Shown piece by piece: positions 51,981 to 60,624 of a stretch of 64,000 bases of DNA (its first letter is position 1; every line of letters starts with the position of its first letter). Below the pieces are notes generated by a model, which had not been told where the DNA came from, ran no database searches, and was given only the letters and a program-made list of their open reading frames with translations. Origin of the DNA: Mangrovimicrobium sp033283265 (GTDB taxonomy: Bacteria > Pseudomonadota > Gammaproteobacteria > Pseudomonadales > Halieaceae); the NCBI GenBank assembly GCA_033283265.1, contig JAWMQN010000005.1:1-64000 (forward strand), read 5' to 3'. The position numbers and the translations under genes are program-made.

Positions 51981-52055
51981 GCCCTTGCCGGCGCATTTCC
52001 CGCGCTTACTCGAAAGCGTTTTGACTCGACGCACGGAAAATGCGCCGGCAAGGGC
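51981..52055. repeat. inverted repeat element 1 in the rpsB-map gap
   Basis: GCCCTTGCCGGCGCATTTCC (51981-52000) and its reverse complement with one extra A (52035-52055) enclose 34 bases. It is a large palindrome able to form a cruciform or an RNA hairpin. It shares no obvious core with the CCATGGATGG family. Confidence 0.75.
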
Positions 52056-52124
52056 TGGGCTGCAGCGAGTGTCCGCCCCGATTCGTGTCGAGGCGCAGAC
52101 AGCTAAAGAGTGCTGCGCGTCGAC

Positions 52125-52204
52125 GGCCTGCGGGAGCCACATCGCTTTCGCGGCGAATATAAACGCTTTCTGAGCAAGCGGAAGCGATGTGGCTCCCGCA
52201 GGCC
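52125..52204. repeat. REP-like inverted repeat element 2 in the rpsB-map gap
   Basis: Perfect 23-base arms GGCCTGCGGGAGCCACATCG... (52125-52147) and the reverse complement (52182-52204), with 34 bases between. The GGGAGCCACATCGC type of arm resembles repetitive extragenic palindromes of pseudomonads. With element 1 it fills most of the 608-base rpsB-map gap; the rest holds the two gene promoters (a TAGAAT -10 candidate for map at 52298-52303) and no gene. Confidence 0.8.
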
Positions 52205-52370
52205 GCCCACTCCCGGACAACCAAAGGCAAAGGCCACGCGAGGTCCACCCCCCGGAATTCTCCGGCCCGGCGCTGTCAGGCCACCACCCCCTTGGGGTAG
52301 AATGACCGGTCCCACGGCGGCGCCATTTCTCCGGCTGCCGCCAGAAAGCATACGATTCAACAGGTTAGAC

Positions 52371-53141
52371 ATGGGTGTAACAATCAAGAGCGCGGAAGAA
52401 ATCGAGCGCATGCGCGCCGCTGGCGCACTGGCGGCGGAAGTCCTGGAGATGATCCGTCCCAAAGTGGAACCGGGCATCTCCACCGGCGAGCTGGACAGCA
52501 TCTGCCACGAGTACATCGTCGCCAAGGGCGCCATCCCCGCCCCGCTCAATTACCACGGCTTCCCGCGCTCCATCTGCACCTCCGTCAACGACGTGGTCTG
52601 CCATGGCATCCCCTCCGACACCAAGAACCTGAAGAACGGCGACATCGTAAATATCGACGTGACCGTCATCGTCGACGGCTACCACGGCGACAGCAGCATC
52701 ATGGTCGAGGTGGGCGATGTAGCGCCCCACGCCCAGCGCCTGATCAAGGTTACCCAGGAGTGCCTGTACAAGGCGCTGGACATCGTCCGCCCCGGCGCCA
52801 CCCTCGGCGACATCGGCGCGGTGATCCAGCAGCACGCCGAGAAGAACTACTACTCCGTGGTGCGCGAGTACTGTGGCCACGGTATCGGCAAGATATTCCA
52901 CGAGGACCCGCAGATCCTCCACTACGGCAAGGTCGGCAGCGGCATGCGCCTGGAAGAGGGCATGACCTTCACCATCGAGCCGATGATCAACGCGGGCAAG
53001 CGCCATACCAAGCTCAACCAGAAAGATGGCTGGACCGTCACCACCCGCGACGGCCGGCTGTCGGCCCAGTGGGAGCACACCCTGGGCGTTACCGCGGATG
53101 GCTGTGAGATCTTCACCCGCCGCTCCGAAGAACCGTTCTAG
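52371..53141 (+). CDS. map: Map, methionine aminopeptidase type I
   Basis: A 256-residue dinuclear metalloprotease that removes initiator methionine. Metal-ligand segments are seen: NIDVTVIVDGYHGDSS (two Asp), GHGIGKIFHEDP (His), FTIEPMI (Glu) and QWEHTLGVT (Glu). The ATG giving MGVTIKSAEEIERMR fits; the in-frame region upstream is repeat DNA. It is first in a map-glnD-dapC-nth run. Confidence 0.97.
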   Translation: MGVTIKSAEEIERMRAAGALAAEVLEMIRPKVEPGISTGELDSICHEYIVAKGAIPAPLNYHGFPRSICTSVNDVVCHGIPSDTKNLKNGDIVNIDVTVIVDGYHGDSSIMVEVGDVAPHAQRLIKVTQECLYKALDIVRPGATLGDIGAVIQQHAEKNYYSVVREYCGHGIGKIFHEDPQILHYGKVGSGMRLEEGMTFTIEPMINAGKRHTKLNQKDGWTVTTRDGRLSAQWEHTLGVTADGCEIFTRRSEEPF

Positions 53142-53149
53142 GAGCGCCT

Positions 53150-55819
53150 GTGCCGAGCCCCGCTGAGCTAACCCCGGAAATCTTCGACCGCGCGCAGTTC
53201 AACAGCGCCGGCAGTCTTGCGGAGCTTATCCGCGCCTGCAAGCAAGCGATCAGCCAGGCCACCGAGGAACTGCACCGGCGTTTTCGCGCCGGCGAGGTCA
53301 CCGGGATACTGTTGCGCCAGCGGGCCGCCTTCATGGACACCCTGCTGGGCATCCTCTGGGAGCGCCAGGACTTCGGCGAACTGCCGGTCGCCCTGGTCGC
53401 AGTGGGTGGCTACGGGCGCGGTGAGCTCCACCCCCACTCCGATATCGACATCCTGCTGCTGCTCGGCAACGACTGCCAGGGCGCCGAATCAAGGCTCGAG
53501 CAATTCCTCACCCTGCTCTGGGACATCGGCCTGCAGGTGGGACACAGCGTGCGCACGGTGGAGGAATGCGTGGCCGCGGCGCGCGACGACCTCACCATCC
53601 TCACCAACCTGATGGAAGCCCGGGCCCTCGGCGGCCCCGCGGGGCTGATCGCCGAAGTGCACCGGCTCACCGCCGCGGACAAGATGTGGCCGGACACCGA
53701 ATTTTTCCGCGCCAAGCTGGAAGAGCAGAGCAATCGCCACCAGAAGTTCGCCGATACCGAGTACAACCTCGAACCCAATGTCAAAAGCTCGCCCGGCGGC
53801 CTGCGCGACCTGCAGAACATAGGCTGGATTGCCCGCCGCCACCTCGGCGAGGGCTGGGAGGCCGCTTTCGCCTCGGCCAATTTCCTGCCGGAGGAAGACC
53901 TGAAAATCCTCAGCGACGGCCGTGAGTTCATGTGGCGGGTGCGCTATGCCCTGCACATGATCACCGACCGCGAAGAAGACCGCCTGCTGTTCGACCACCA
54001 GCGGGCGCTGGCCGACTTGTGGGGCTTTGAGGACGGCGACCGGCTCGCCGTCGAGCAGTTCATGCAGGTCTACTATCGCTGGGCGCAGTCCCTGGGCATG
54101 CTCAACGAGGTGCTGATCCAGAATTTCGAACAGGCGATCTTCAGCGGCGAAGGCGAGACGATCACGCCCCTGAACGAGCGTTTCCAGATTCGCGGCAGCT
54201 ATATCGAGGCCGTGCACGACGAGGTCTTCCACGACTGGCCACCGGCGATACTCGAAGTCTTCCTGCTCAGCGCGCAGAACGAGGTCGTCACCGGCGTCGC
54301 CGCCCACACCATCCGCCTGCTGCGCGACAGCCTGCACCTGATCGACGACGAGTTCCGCGAGACCGAGGCCTGCCAGGACATGTTCCTGGAATTCCTCCGT
54401 TCGCCCTACCGCCTGACCCGTCTGCTCAAGCGCATGACCCGCTATGGCGTACTCGGCCGTTATATCCCCGAATTCGGCCAGATCATCGGCCAGATGCAGC
54501 ACGACCTGTTCCATGCCTACACGGTGGACGCCCACACCCTGGAAGTGATCGAGAACATGCGCCGCTTCCAGATCCCCGAATTCGCCGAGCGTTTCCCGGT
54601 CACCAGCCGGGTGGTGGCGCGGCTGCCGAAGATCGAACTGCTCTACCTGGCCGGCCTGTTCCACGACATCGGCAAGGGCCGCGGCGGCGATCACTCGGAA
54701 CTCGGCGCCGTGGATGCGGAGCGTTTCTGCCAGCGCCACCGGCTGTCCCAGCGCGATACCAACCTGGTGGTCTGGCTGGTGCAGAACCACCTGGTGATGT
54801 CCGCGGTGTCCCAGCGCCGCGACATCTCCGACCCGGACGTCATCCTGCAGTTCGCCCAGCATGTCGGCGACCAGGTTCGCCTGGACTACCTGATCTCGCT
54901 GACCGTGGCCGACATCAACGGCACCAACCCGACCCTGTGGAACGCCTGGCGCGGCAGCCTCTTGCGCCAGCTGTTCGCCGAGACCAAGCGCGCCCTGCGC
55001 CGCGGCCTGGAGAACCCGGTCGACAAGCAGGACTGGATCGACGAGGCGCGCAGCAACGCGATGGACATCCTCGAGTACCGCGGCTTCACCGCCGAGGACC
55101 TCGACGAATTGTGGAAGGAGCGCGGCGAGGACTACTTCCTGCGCGAGAAGCCGGAGGATATCGCCTGGCACACCGAGGCCATCGCCGGCCACTACGACAA
55201 GAGCAAGCCGCTGGTGCTGATCCGTTCCAGCATCGACTCCAGCGTCGCCAATACCTCGCAGATCTTCATTCATGCGCAATCCAACGCCCAGCTGTTCTCG
55301 CGCATCTGCGCGCAACTGGAAATACTCGACCTGTCGATCTACGACGCGCGCATCTACAACGCCAACGACGGCATGACCCTGGATACCTTTTTCGTCCTCG
55401 GTTCCGACGGCAAGTCCATCGCCGCCGACGTGGCGCGGCAGGACTACGTCCGCGCCCAGGTGGCGCGCTCGCTGAGCAAGGACGAACCGGTGGTGGCGAC
55501 CGTACAGCGGCGCACCCCCCGCCGCCAGCGCTCCTTCGCCATGCCGACGGAGACCAGCATGTCGGTGGACACGGTCAAGAACTACTCGGTGCTGGAAGTG
55601 CTCTCACCCGACCGCCCCGGCCTGCTGGCCCGGATCGGGCGGATCTTTGTCGAGTTCGGTATCGAACTGCAGGCCGCCAAGATCCAGACCCTGGGCGAGC
55701 GCGTCGAGGACGTCTTTTTCATTACCGACGGCAACGAGCAGCCGATTACCGACCCCGAGCGCTGTGAGGCCCTGCAGAAGGCCATCCGCGAAGAACTCGA
55801 TGAACTGGTCGCCGCCTGA
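53150..55819 (+). CDS. glnD: GlnD, PII uridylyltransferase/uridylyl-removing enzyme
   Basis: An 889-residue nitrogen sensor. Domains: nucleotidyltransferase with GGYGRGELHPHSDIDILLL, HD hydrolase with LFHDIGKGRGGDHSELG, and two C-terminal ACT domains (YSVLEVLSPDRPGLLARIGRIF) that bind glutamine. It adds UMP to PII at low glutamine and removes it at high glutamine. It starts at a GTG eight bases after the map stop, with a GGAG box. Confidence 0.97.
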   Translation: MPSPAELTPEIFDRAQFNSAGSLAELIRACKQAISQATEELHRRFRAGEVTGILLRQRAAFMDTLLGILWERQDFGELPVALVAVGGYGRGELHPHSDIDILLLLGNDCQGAESRLEQFLTLLWDIGLQVGHSVRTVEECVAAARDDLTILTNLMEARALGGPAGLIAEVHRLTAADKMWPDTEFFRAKLEEQSNRHQKFADTEYNLEPNVKSSPGGLRDLQNIGWIARRHLGEGWEAAFASANFLPEEDLKILSDGREFMWRVRYALHMITDREEDRLLFDHQRALADLWGFEDGDRLAVEQFMQVYYRWAQSLGMLNEVLIQNFEQAIFSGEGETITPLNERFQIRGSYIEAVHDEVFHDWPPAILEVFLLSAQNEVVTGVAAHTIRLLRDSLHLIDDEFRETEACQDMFLEFLRSPYRLTRLLKRMTRYGVLGRYIPEFGQIIGQMQHDLFHAYTVDAHTLEVIENMRRFQIPEFAERFPVTSRVVARLPKIELLYLAGLFHDIGKGRGGDHSELGAVDAERFCQRHRLSQRDTNLVVWLVQNHLVMSAVSQRRDISDPDVILQFAQHVGDQVRLDYLISLTVADINGTNPTLWNAWRGSLLRQLFAETKRALRRGLENPVDKQDWIDEARSNAMDILEYRGFTAEDLDELWKERGEDYFLREKPEDIAWHTEAIAGHYDKSKPLVLIRSSIDSSVANTSQIFIHAQSNAQLFSRICAQLEILDLSIYDARIYNANDGMTLDTFFVLGSDGKSIAADVARQDYVRAQVARSLSKDEPVVATVQRRTPRRQRSFAMPTETSMSVDTVKNYSVLEVLSPDRPGLLARIGRIFVEFGIELQAAKIQTLGERVEDVFFITDGNEQPITDPERCEALQKAIREELDELVAA

Positions 55820-55833
55820 CACCTGGAACCCGC

Positions 55834-57024
55834 ATGAACCCGGATCTCGAAAAACTTCAGCCCTACCCCTTTGAAAAGCTGCGCGCCCTGTTCGCCGACC
55901 TGGAAGCGCCGGCCCACAAGAGCGCCATCGCCCTGTCCATCGGCGAGCCGAAGCACCCGGCGCCGCGCTTCGTGCAGCAATCCCTGCAGCAGAACCTCGA
56001 CAAGCTCTCCCAGTACCCGCTCACCAGGGGCACGGTGAAACTGCGCGCCGCCATCGGCCGCTGGCTGGAGCGGCGCTTCAATCTGCAGGGCGTCGACCCG
56101 GAGCGCCAGGTGCTGCCGGTCAACGGCACCCGCGAGGCCCTGTTCGCCTTCGCCCAGACCGTGGTCGAGCGCGGGCCGGACGCCCTGGTGCTCTCGCCCA
56201 ACCCGTTCTACCAGATCTACGAGGGTGCCGCCCTGCTGGCGGGCGCCCGCACCGGTTTCATCGATTGCACCGAGGCTACCGGCTACCTGCCCGACTTCGA
56301 CAGCGTGAGCGAGGCCCAGTGGCGCGCCTGCCAGCTGCTGTACATCTGCAGTCCCGGCAACCCCACCGGCGCGGTCATCCCCATGGCGCGCCTGCAGTGG
56401 CTGGTGCGCAAGGCGCGGGAGTTCGATTTCGTCATCGCCTCCGACGAGTGTTACTCGGAGATCTACTTCGACGAGGACAACCCGCCCCCCGGCCTGCTGC
56501 AGGCCTGCGCCGAGATGGGTGAGCACGACTACCGCAACTGCGTGGTCTTCCACAGCCTGTCCAAGCGCTCCAACCTGCCCGGCCTGCGCTCCGGCTTCGT
56601 CGCCGGCGACGCCGACATCCTCGACCGCTTCGCCCTCTACCGCACCTACCACGGCTGCGCCATGCCGCCCCACCACCAGATCGCCAGTACCGCGGCCTGG
56701 CAGGACGAGGCCCACGTGGTGCAGAACCGCCTGCGCTACCGGGAGAAGTTCGACTCGGTGCTGGGCATACTCGACGGCGCCCTCGACGTGAGCCTGCCCG
56801 ACGCCGGCTTCTACCTGTGGCCGAAAACACCGATCCCGGCAACGGATTTTTCCCGCGAGCTGTTCGCCCGCGAGCACATCACCGTGCTGCCCGGCTGCTA
56901 CCTCGCCCGCGACACCGGCCAGGGCAACCCCGCGGACTACCGGGTGCGCATGGCCCTGGTGGCCGACATCGCCCAGTGCGTGGAAGCGGCGGAGCGCATC
57001 AAACACTACCTGCAGAGCCTGTAG
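55834..57024 (+). CDS. dapC: DapC, succinyldiaminopimelate aminotransferase
   Basis: A 396-residue fold-type I PLP enzyme of lysine/diaminopimelate synthesis. The PLP-lysine segment is HSLSKRSNLPGLRSGFVAG and the SPGNPTGAV motif fits class I/II aminotransferases. The map-glnD-dapC order supports the DapC assignment over related aminotransferases. Confidence 0.93.
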   Translation: MNPDLEKLQPYPFEKLRALFADLEAPAHKSAIALSIGEPKHPAPRFVQQSLQQNLDKLSQYPLTRGTVKLRAAIGRWLERRFNLQGVDPERQVLPVNGTREALFAFAQTVVERGPDALVLSPNPFYQIYEGAALLAGARTGFIDCTEATGYLPDFDSVSEAQWRACQLLYICSPGNPTGAVIPMARLQWLVRKAREFDFVIASDECYSEIYFDEDNPPPGLLQACAEMGEHDYRNCVVFHSLSKRSNLPGLRSGFVAGDADILDRFALYRTYHGCAMPPHHQIASTAAWQDEAHVVQNRLRYREKFDSVLGILDGALDVSLPDAGFYLWPKTPIPATDFSRELFAREHITVLPGCYLARDTGQGNPADYRVRMALVADIAQCVEAAERIKHYLQSL

Positions 57025-57032
57025 ACCTCCCT

Positions 57033-57686
57033 GTGCTGAAAGCCGAACGCGTCGACTACATCCTGCACCGGCTGCAGGAGCTGTACCCGGAAACCCCGAT
57101 CCCGCTCGACCACAGCGATCCCTTCACCCTGCTGGTGGCGGTGCTGCTCAGTGCCCAGTGCACCGACGAGCGGGTCAACACGGTCACGCCGGCGCTGTTC
57201 GCCCTGGCCGACAACCCGCGCGACATGGCCCAGCAGGACGTGGAAACGATCCGCGAAATTATCCGCCCCTGTGGCCTGTCGCCGCAGAAATCCAAAGCAA
57301 TCAAGCGCCTCAGCGAGATCCTCGTCGAGGACTACGACGGCGAAGTGCCGCAGGACATGGAGGCCCTGGAGCAGCTGCCCGGGGTCGGCCACAAGACCGC
57401 CAGCGTGGTAATGTCCCAGGCCTTCGGCGTGCCGGCCTTTCCGGTGGACACTCACATCCACCGCCTCGCCCAGCGCTGGGGCCTGACTTCCGGCAAGAAC
57501 GTGGTGCAGACCGAGCGCGACCTGAAGCGCCTGTTCCCGGAGGAGGCGTGGAACCGCCTGCACCTGCAGATCATCTACTACGGCCGCGAATACTGCACCG
57601 CCCGCGGCTGCGACGGCCGGGTGTGCGAGATCTGCACGACCTGCTACCCCGAGCGCAAGCACCCGAAGCAGACGCGCAAGGCCTGA
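57033..57686 (+). CDS. nth: Nth, endonuclease III
   Basis: A 217-residue DNA glycosylase/AP lyase for oxidised pyrimidines. The helix-hairpin-helix LPGVGHKTASVV includes the catalytic lysine, the later VDTHIHRLAQR segment has the catalytic aspartate, and an iron-sulfur cluster module is near the C-terminus (CTARGCDGRVCEICTTC, with more cysteines than the classical four). It starts at a GTG eight bases after the dapC stop; the open frame further upstream runs through dapC. Confidence 0.95.
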   Translation: MLKAERVDYILHRLQELYPETPIPLDHSDPFTLLVAVLLSAQCTDERVNTVTPALFALADNPRDMAQQDVETIREIIRPCGLSPQKSKAIKRLSEILVEDYDGEVPQDMEALEQLPGVGHKTASVVMSQAFGVPAFPVDTHIHRLAQRWGLTSGKNVVQTERDLKRLFPEEAWNRLHLQIIYYGREYCTARGCDGRVCEICTTCYPERKHPKQTRKA

Positions 57687-57687
57687 G

Positions 57688-58788
57688 TCACCCGAGCGCT
57701 GCGGCGAAGCGGCGCATATCCTCGAGCAAGAGTTCCGGCACCTCCAGCGCGGGGAAATGCCCGCCCCTTTCGTGCACCCGCCACTGCACTACCGTGTAGT
57801 GTCGCTCGGCCCAGCTGCGCGGCAGCTTCGCCACCGAGTACGGAAACACCGACACCGCCGTCGGCAGGTCGACGAATTTCTCCACCGGTGGATTGAGGAT
57901 CAACTCCCGGTACAGCGCCATAGAGGTACCGATGCTGCCGGTGAACCAGTACAGGGCGATGGTCGCCAGCATAGTCTCCGGACTGATTGCCGGGGCGCCG
58001 GCGCGGTTATCCGCCCAGTCGTAGAGTTTTTCCCCCAGCCAGGCGACAAGGCCCGCCGGCGAATCGTTCAGGGCATGAGCGGGGGATAGCGGTGCCTGGG
58101 AGAGCTGGGCGAAGTGGGGGAAGCTGGCGTGGTCTGACAGCCACGAGCGCTCCTCCTCACTGATGGTGGGATTTTCCTCAGCCGATGGCGGGCTGCCACT
58201 GACCGACGACAGGTGCAGCCCGATCACCCGATCGGGAAACTGGCGGGCGATCTCGGTGCCGATCAGGCTCCCCCAGTTGCCCCCCTGGACCAGGAAACGC
58301 TTGTAGCCCAGCGCCGCCATGACTTGCACCAGCAGGCCGGCGATACGCTGGGCGTTGATCCCGGGGCGGGTCGTGGAAAAGCCGTAACCGGGCAGCGAGG
58401 GACAGACCACATGGAAGGCCGGCTCTCCCGGCGCGGGCGCCGCCAGCGGTTCCCACAGTCTGGAGAAATCGAGGAAGGAGCCGGGCCAGCCGTGCAGTAA
58501 CAGTAGGGGCATGGCATCGGCCCGGGCCGAGCGGTGGTGCAGGCTGTGCAGCCGCAGGCCCTCGAGTTCCAGGCGGACCTGGTCGAAGCGGTTCAGCCGC
58601 GCCTCCAGCGCCCGCCAGTCAAAGCGCTGCCAGCGCTCGCACAGTTCCCCGGCAAATGCCCGGGGCGTGCCGAAGGCCCAGCTGTCCTCGTAGGCGTCGG
58701 CGGCCCAGCGGGTCGCCGCAAGGCGCCGCTGCAGGTCGGCCAGCGCCGCGTCGGGGACACGGATTTCGAAGGGCTCAGCGACAGTCAT
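57688..58788 (-). CDS. epoxide hydrolase-family protein, nucleophile position Asn
   Basis: A 366-residue protein with the EHN N-terminal domain (residues 1-90) and an alpha/beta hydrolase core. The oxyanion-hole HGWPGSFLDF is present at 99-108. In the family the nucleophile lies in GGDWGS, but here it reads GGNWGS, with asparagine at 171 (codon AAC). A histidine near the C-terminus (GGHFPALEVPE) is retained. It may be inactive, or the Asn may be deamidated; otherwise it may be a related hydrolase. It is convergent with nth, one base apart. Confidence 0.85.
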   Translation of the reverse strand: MTVAEPFEIRVPDAALADLQRRLAATRWAADAYEDSWAFGTPRAFAGELCERWQRFDWRALEARLNRFDQVRLELEGLRLHSLHHRSARADAMPLLLLHGWPGSFLDFSRLWEPLAAPAPGEPAFHVVCPSLPGYGFSTTRPGINAQRIAGLLVQVMAALGYKRFLVQGGNWGSLIGTEIARQFPDRVIGLHLSSVSGSPPSAEENPTISEEERSWLSDHASFPHFAQLSQAPLSPAHALNDSPAGLVAWLGEKLYDWADNRAGAPAISPETMLATIALYWFTGSIGTSMALYRELILNPPVEKFVDLPTAVSVFPYSVAKLPRSWAERHYTVVQWRVHERGGHFPALEVPELLLEDMRRFAAALG

Positions 58789-58821
58789 GTGCCAGCTCCC
58801 GGGGGAAGTATCGGGCGCGGT

Positions 58822-59211
58822 TCAGGAAGAGAGTTCCTGGGCCTCGCGGATGTCGAAGTAGTCCCGCCACTCACTGATCTTGTCGCCCTCGACGCTCAGC
58901 ACCCCCACCACCAGCGGCGCGGAGAGCTCCTCGCCGGCGTCGTTGTAGAGGCGGTCGATGCGCTCGGTGAATACCTTGTTGCCGTCGGCGGCGATCGCCA
59001 GCATCTCGACCTTCACCGCCGCGATACTCATGTCCTCGTGGAACTGGCTGACCAGCGCGACCGCCTCATCGACCCCGGTGGTGACCGCCAGGCCGACGTT
59101 GTCCCACAGCGTGTCCGGCCTGAAATAGCGGCGAATGGCGTCGTACATGCCCTCGTGGCCCTGGTTGAAATCGGTAAAGAACTGCTCCACCACTGCGACG
59201 GCTGAACTCAT
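58822..59211 (-). CDS. limonene-1,2-epoxide hydrolase-like protein (NTF2 fold)
   Basis: A 129-residue protein of the LEH/SnoaL-like group. The catalytic Arg-x-Asp unit appears in ERIDRLYN (R84, D86) and the second aspartate in WRDYFD. The tyrosine that helps position water in LEH is replaced by Trp in LWDNVG. Such enzymes open epoxides in terpenoid or steroid breakdown. The ATG start is chosen because upstream codons look non-coding. It lies 33 bases upstream of the epoxide hydrolase and is probably cotranscribed with it. Confidence 0.82.
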   Translation of the reverse strand: MSSAVAVVEQFFTDFNQGHEGMYDAIRRYFRPDTLWDNVGLAVTTGVDEAVALVSQFHEDMSIAAVKVEMLAIAADGNKVFTERIDRLYNDAGEELSAPLVVGVLSVEGDKISEWRDYFDIREAQELSS

Positions 59212-59375
59212 AGCCCGGTCCTCTGCTGTTATTCGTATATCCGGAAAGAAGGCCCGGCGTACGCGGGCGCGCCGCCGCTTGACCATTTGAAACATAGTTT
59301 CCCATAATGCCTGCGGCGGGTATACCGCCGCCACCCGCAGCAAGCCCACCATAACAGTAACAAAGAGGTGCACAA

Positions 59376-60221
59376 ATGAGTCAGGAACTGGCAGGAAAGG
59401 TCGCGATCATCACCGGCGGTGCCAGCGGCATCGGCCGCGCTACGGTAGAACTGTTTGTCGCCGAGGGCGCCCGGGTCATCATCGCCGATGTCGATGCCGC
59501 GGGCGGCCAGGCCCTCGCCGACGCACTCGGGCCCAACGCCCTGTTCCAGCGCACCGACGTCACCAGCGCAGAGGAGCTCAGGGCGCTGGTGGCAACGGCC
59601 GACCGGGAGTTCGGTGGTCTCGACGTCATGTACAACAACGCCGGCATCTCCTCCATGCCCTACCTGCGCTTCGTCGACGACGACCTGGCGGACTTCCAGC
59701 GGGTGATGGAGGTCAACGTCCTCGGCGTCATGCTCGGCTGCCAGGTGGCGGCGCGCTACATGGCCGAGCACGGCGGCGGCTCGATCATCAACACGGCCTC
59801 CATGGGCGGTGCCCTGCCCGGCTGGGGTGTGGTGCCCTACCGCGCCTCCAAGGCGGCGGTCATTCACTTCACCAAGTGCGCGGCGATCGATTTCGGCAGC
59901 TACGGTGTGCGGGTCAACTGCATCAACCCGGGGCAGATCATGACCGAGATGTCGCCTTTCCCGGAACCGGGCATGAGTGCGCAGACGGTCGAGCGTATCA
60001 AGCAGGCGCTGGTGGAGCCGATGACGGCCAACCAGCCGCTGAAGGTACTCGGCTCGCCCGAGGACATCGCCCAGGCGGCGGTGTATCTCGCCAGCGACCG
60101 TTCGCGTTTTGTCACGGGGACGGAGTTGAATGTGGACGGGGGGCACAGCGCGGGTGACGGGATCAATCACCTGCAGGCAATTATGGCGGCGCGGCAGGGG
60201 GCGATTGAGGCTGGGGATTGA
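59376..60221 (+). CDS. SDR family oxidoreductase
   Basis: A 281-residue short-chain dehydrogenase/reductase. It has the TGGASGIG nucleotide-binding motif (13-20), NNAG, and YRASK as the catalytic Tyr-x-x-x-Lys. The likely role is alcohol or ketone interconversion on NAD(P). AAGAGG precedes the ATG. It is divergent from the limonene-epoxide-hydrolase-like gene, with overlapping promoters in a 164-base gap. Confidence 0.9.
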   Translation: MSQELAGKVAIITGGASGIGRATVELFVAEGARVIIADVDAAGGQALADALGPNALFQRTDVTSAEELRALVATADREFGGLDVMYNNAGISSMPYLRFVDDDLADFQRVMEVNVLGVMLGCQVAARYMAEHGGGSIINTASMGGALPGWGVVPYRASKAAVIHFTKCAAIDFGSYGVRVNCINPGQIMTEMSPFPEPGMSAQTVERIKQALVEPMTANQPLKVLGSPEDIAQAAVYLASDRSRFVTGTELNVDGGHSAGDGINHLQAIMAARQGAIEAGD

Positions 60222-60237
60222 AGCTTCTGCAGAATTC

Positions 60238-60264
60238 GTGGCTTCGGTGGCTTCGGTGGCTTCG
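60238..60264. repeat. three tandem copies of GTGGCTTCG
   Basis: Three perfect nine-base units directly after the SDR stop. They form a small direct repeat that may vary in copy number. It belongs to the 403-base gap (60222-60624) that also holds repeat copies C and D and no gene I can support. Confidence 0.85.
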
Positions 60265-60277
60265 GTACCGGCCAGGC

Positions 60278-60377
60278 CCCAGGATGTTGGCTGCGGAAAA
60301 ACGCAAAAGCGCCATCCATGGCAGCTCAACCTCAGCCATCCATGGCTTCGGATGTTTTCCGCAGCAAACATCCTGGG
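60278..60377. repeat. palindromic repeat copy D with long outer arms
   Basis: Outer arms CCCAGGATGTTGGCTGCGG... (60278-60300) and reverse complement (60355-60377), 23 bases with one mismatch. The interior contains GCCATCCATGGC twice, near 60311-60322 and 60336-60347, and AAAAGCGCCATCC. The core is shared with the other repeats but the outer arms are its own. Confidence 0.85.
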
Positions 60378-60461
60378 CCCTGTCCTCTGCAGTGCCAGCG
60401 AATGGTCTTCACTCTGTCAAAAGTGATATTTCGGCGTGACTCGAATGTCATGGCGTTAGCA

Positions 60462-60587
60462 CGTGAGTCGATCTCTCCCTTTGCGGGGCGTCCGAGGACA
60501 GGGATGGACCGGCCGGCGCTCCGGGAGGTCGAGCCTGCCATGGATGGCGCTTTTTGGCGGTCCCGGAAATGGAGAGATTGACTCGCG
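60462..60587. repeat. palindromic repeat copy C with long outer arms
   Basis: Outer arms of 26 bases (60462-60487 and 60562-60587, four mismatches) enclose GTCCGAGGACAGGGATG, then GCCATGGATGGCGCTTTT (60537-60554) and GCGGTCCCGG. The interior corresponds block for block with copy B; the outer arms do not. Confidence 0.8.
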
Positions 60588-60624
60588 GGCGGATGGCTTT
60601 GCACGGCCAACAAGCCCGACTAAA

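Noticed and set aside
53489..55315. A 608-codon open frame on the minus strand opposite glnD
   Set aside because: Antisense shadow of glnD; the forward protein is complete with clear motifs.
59229..60371. A 380-codon frame on the minus strand opposite the SDR gene
   Set aside because: Shadow frame; part of it crosses repeat DNA and no family is seen.
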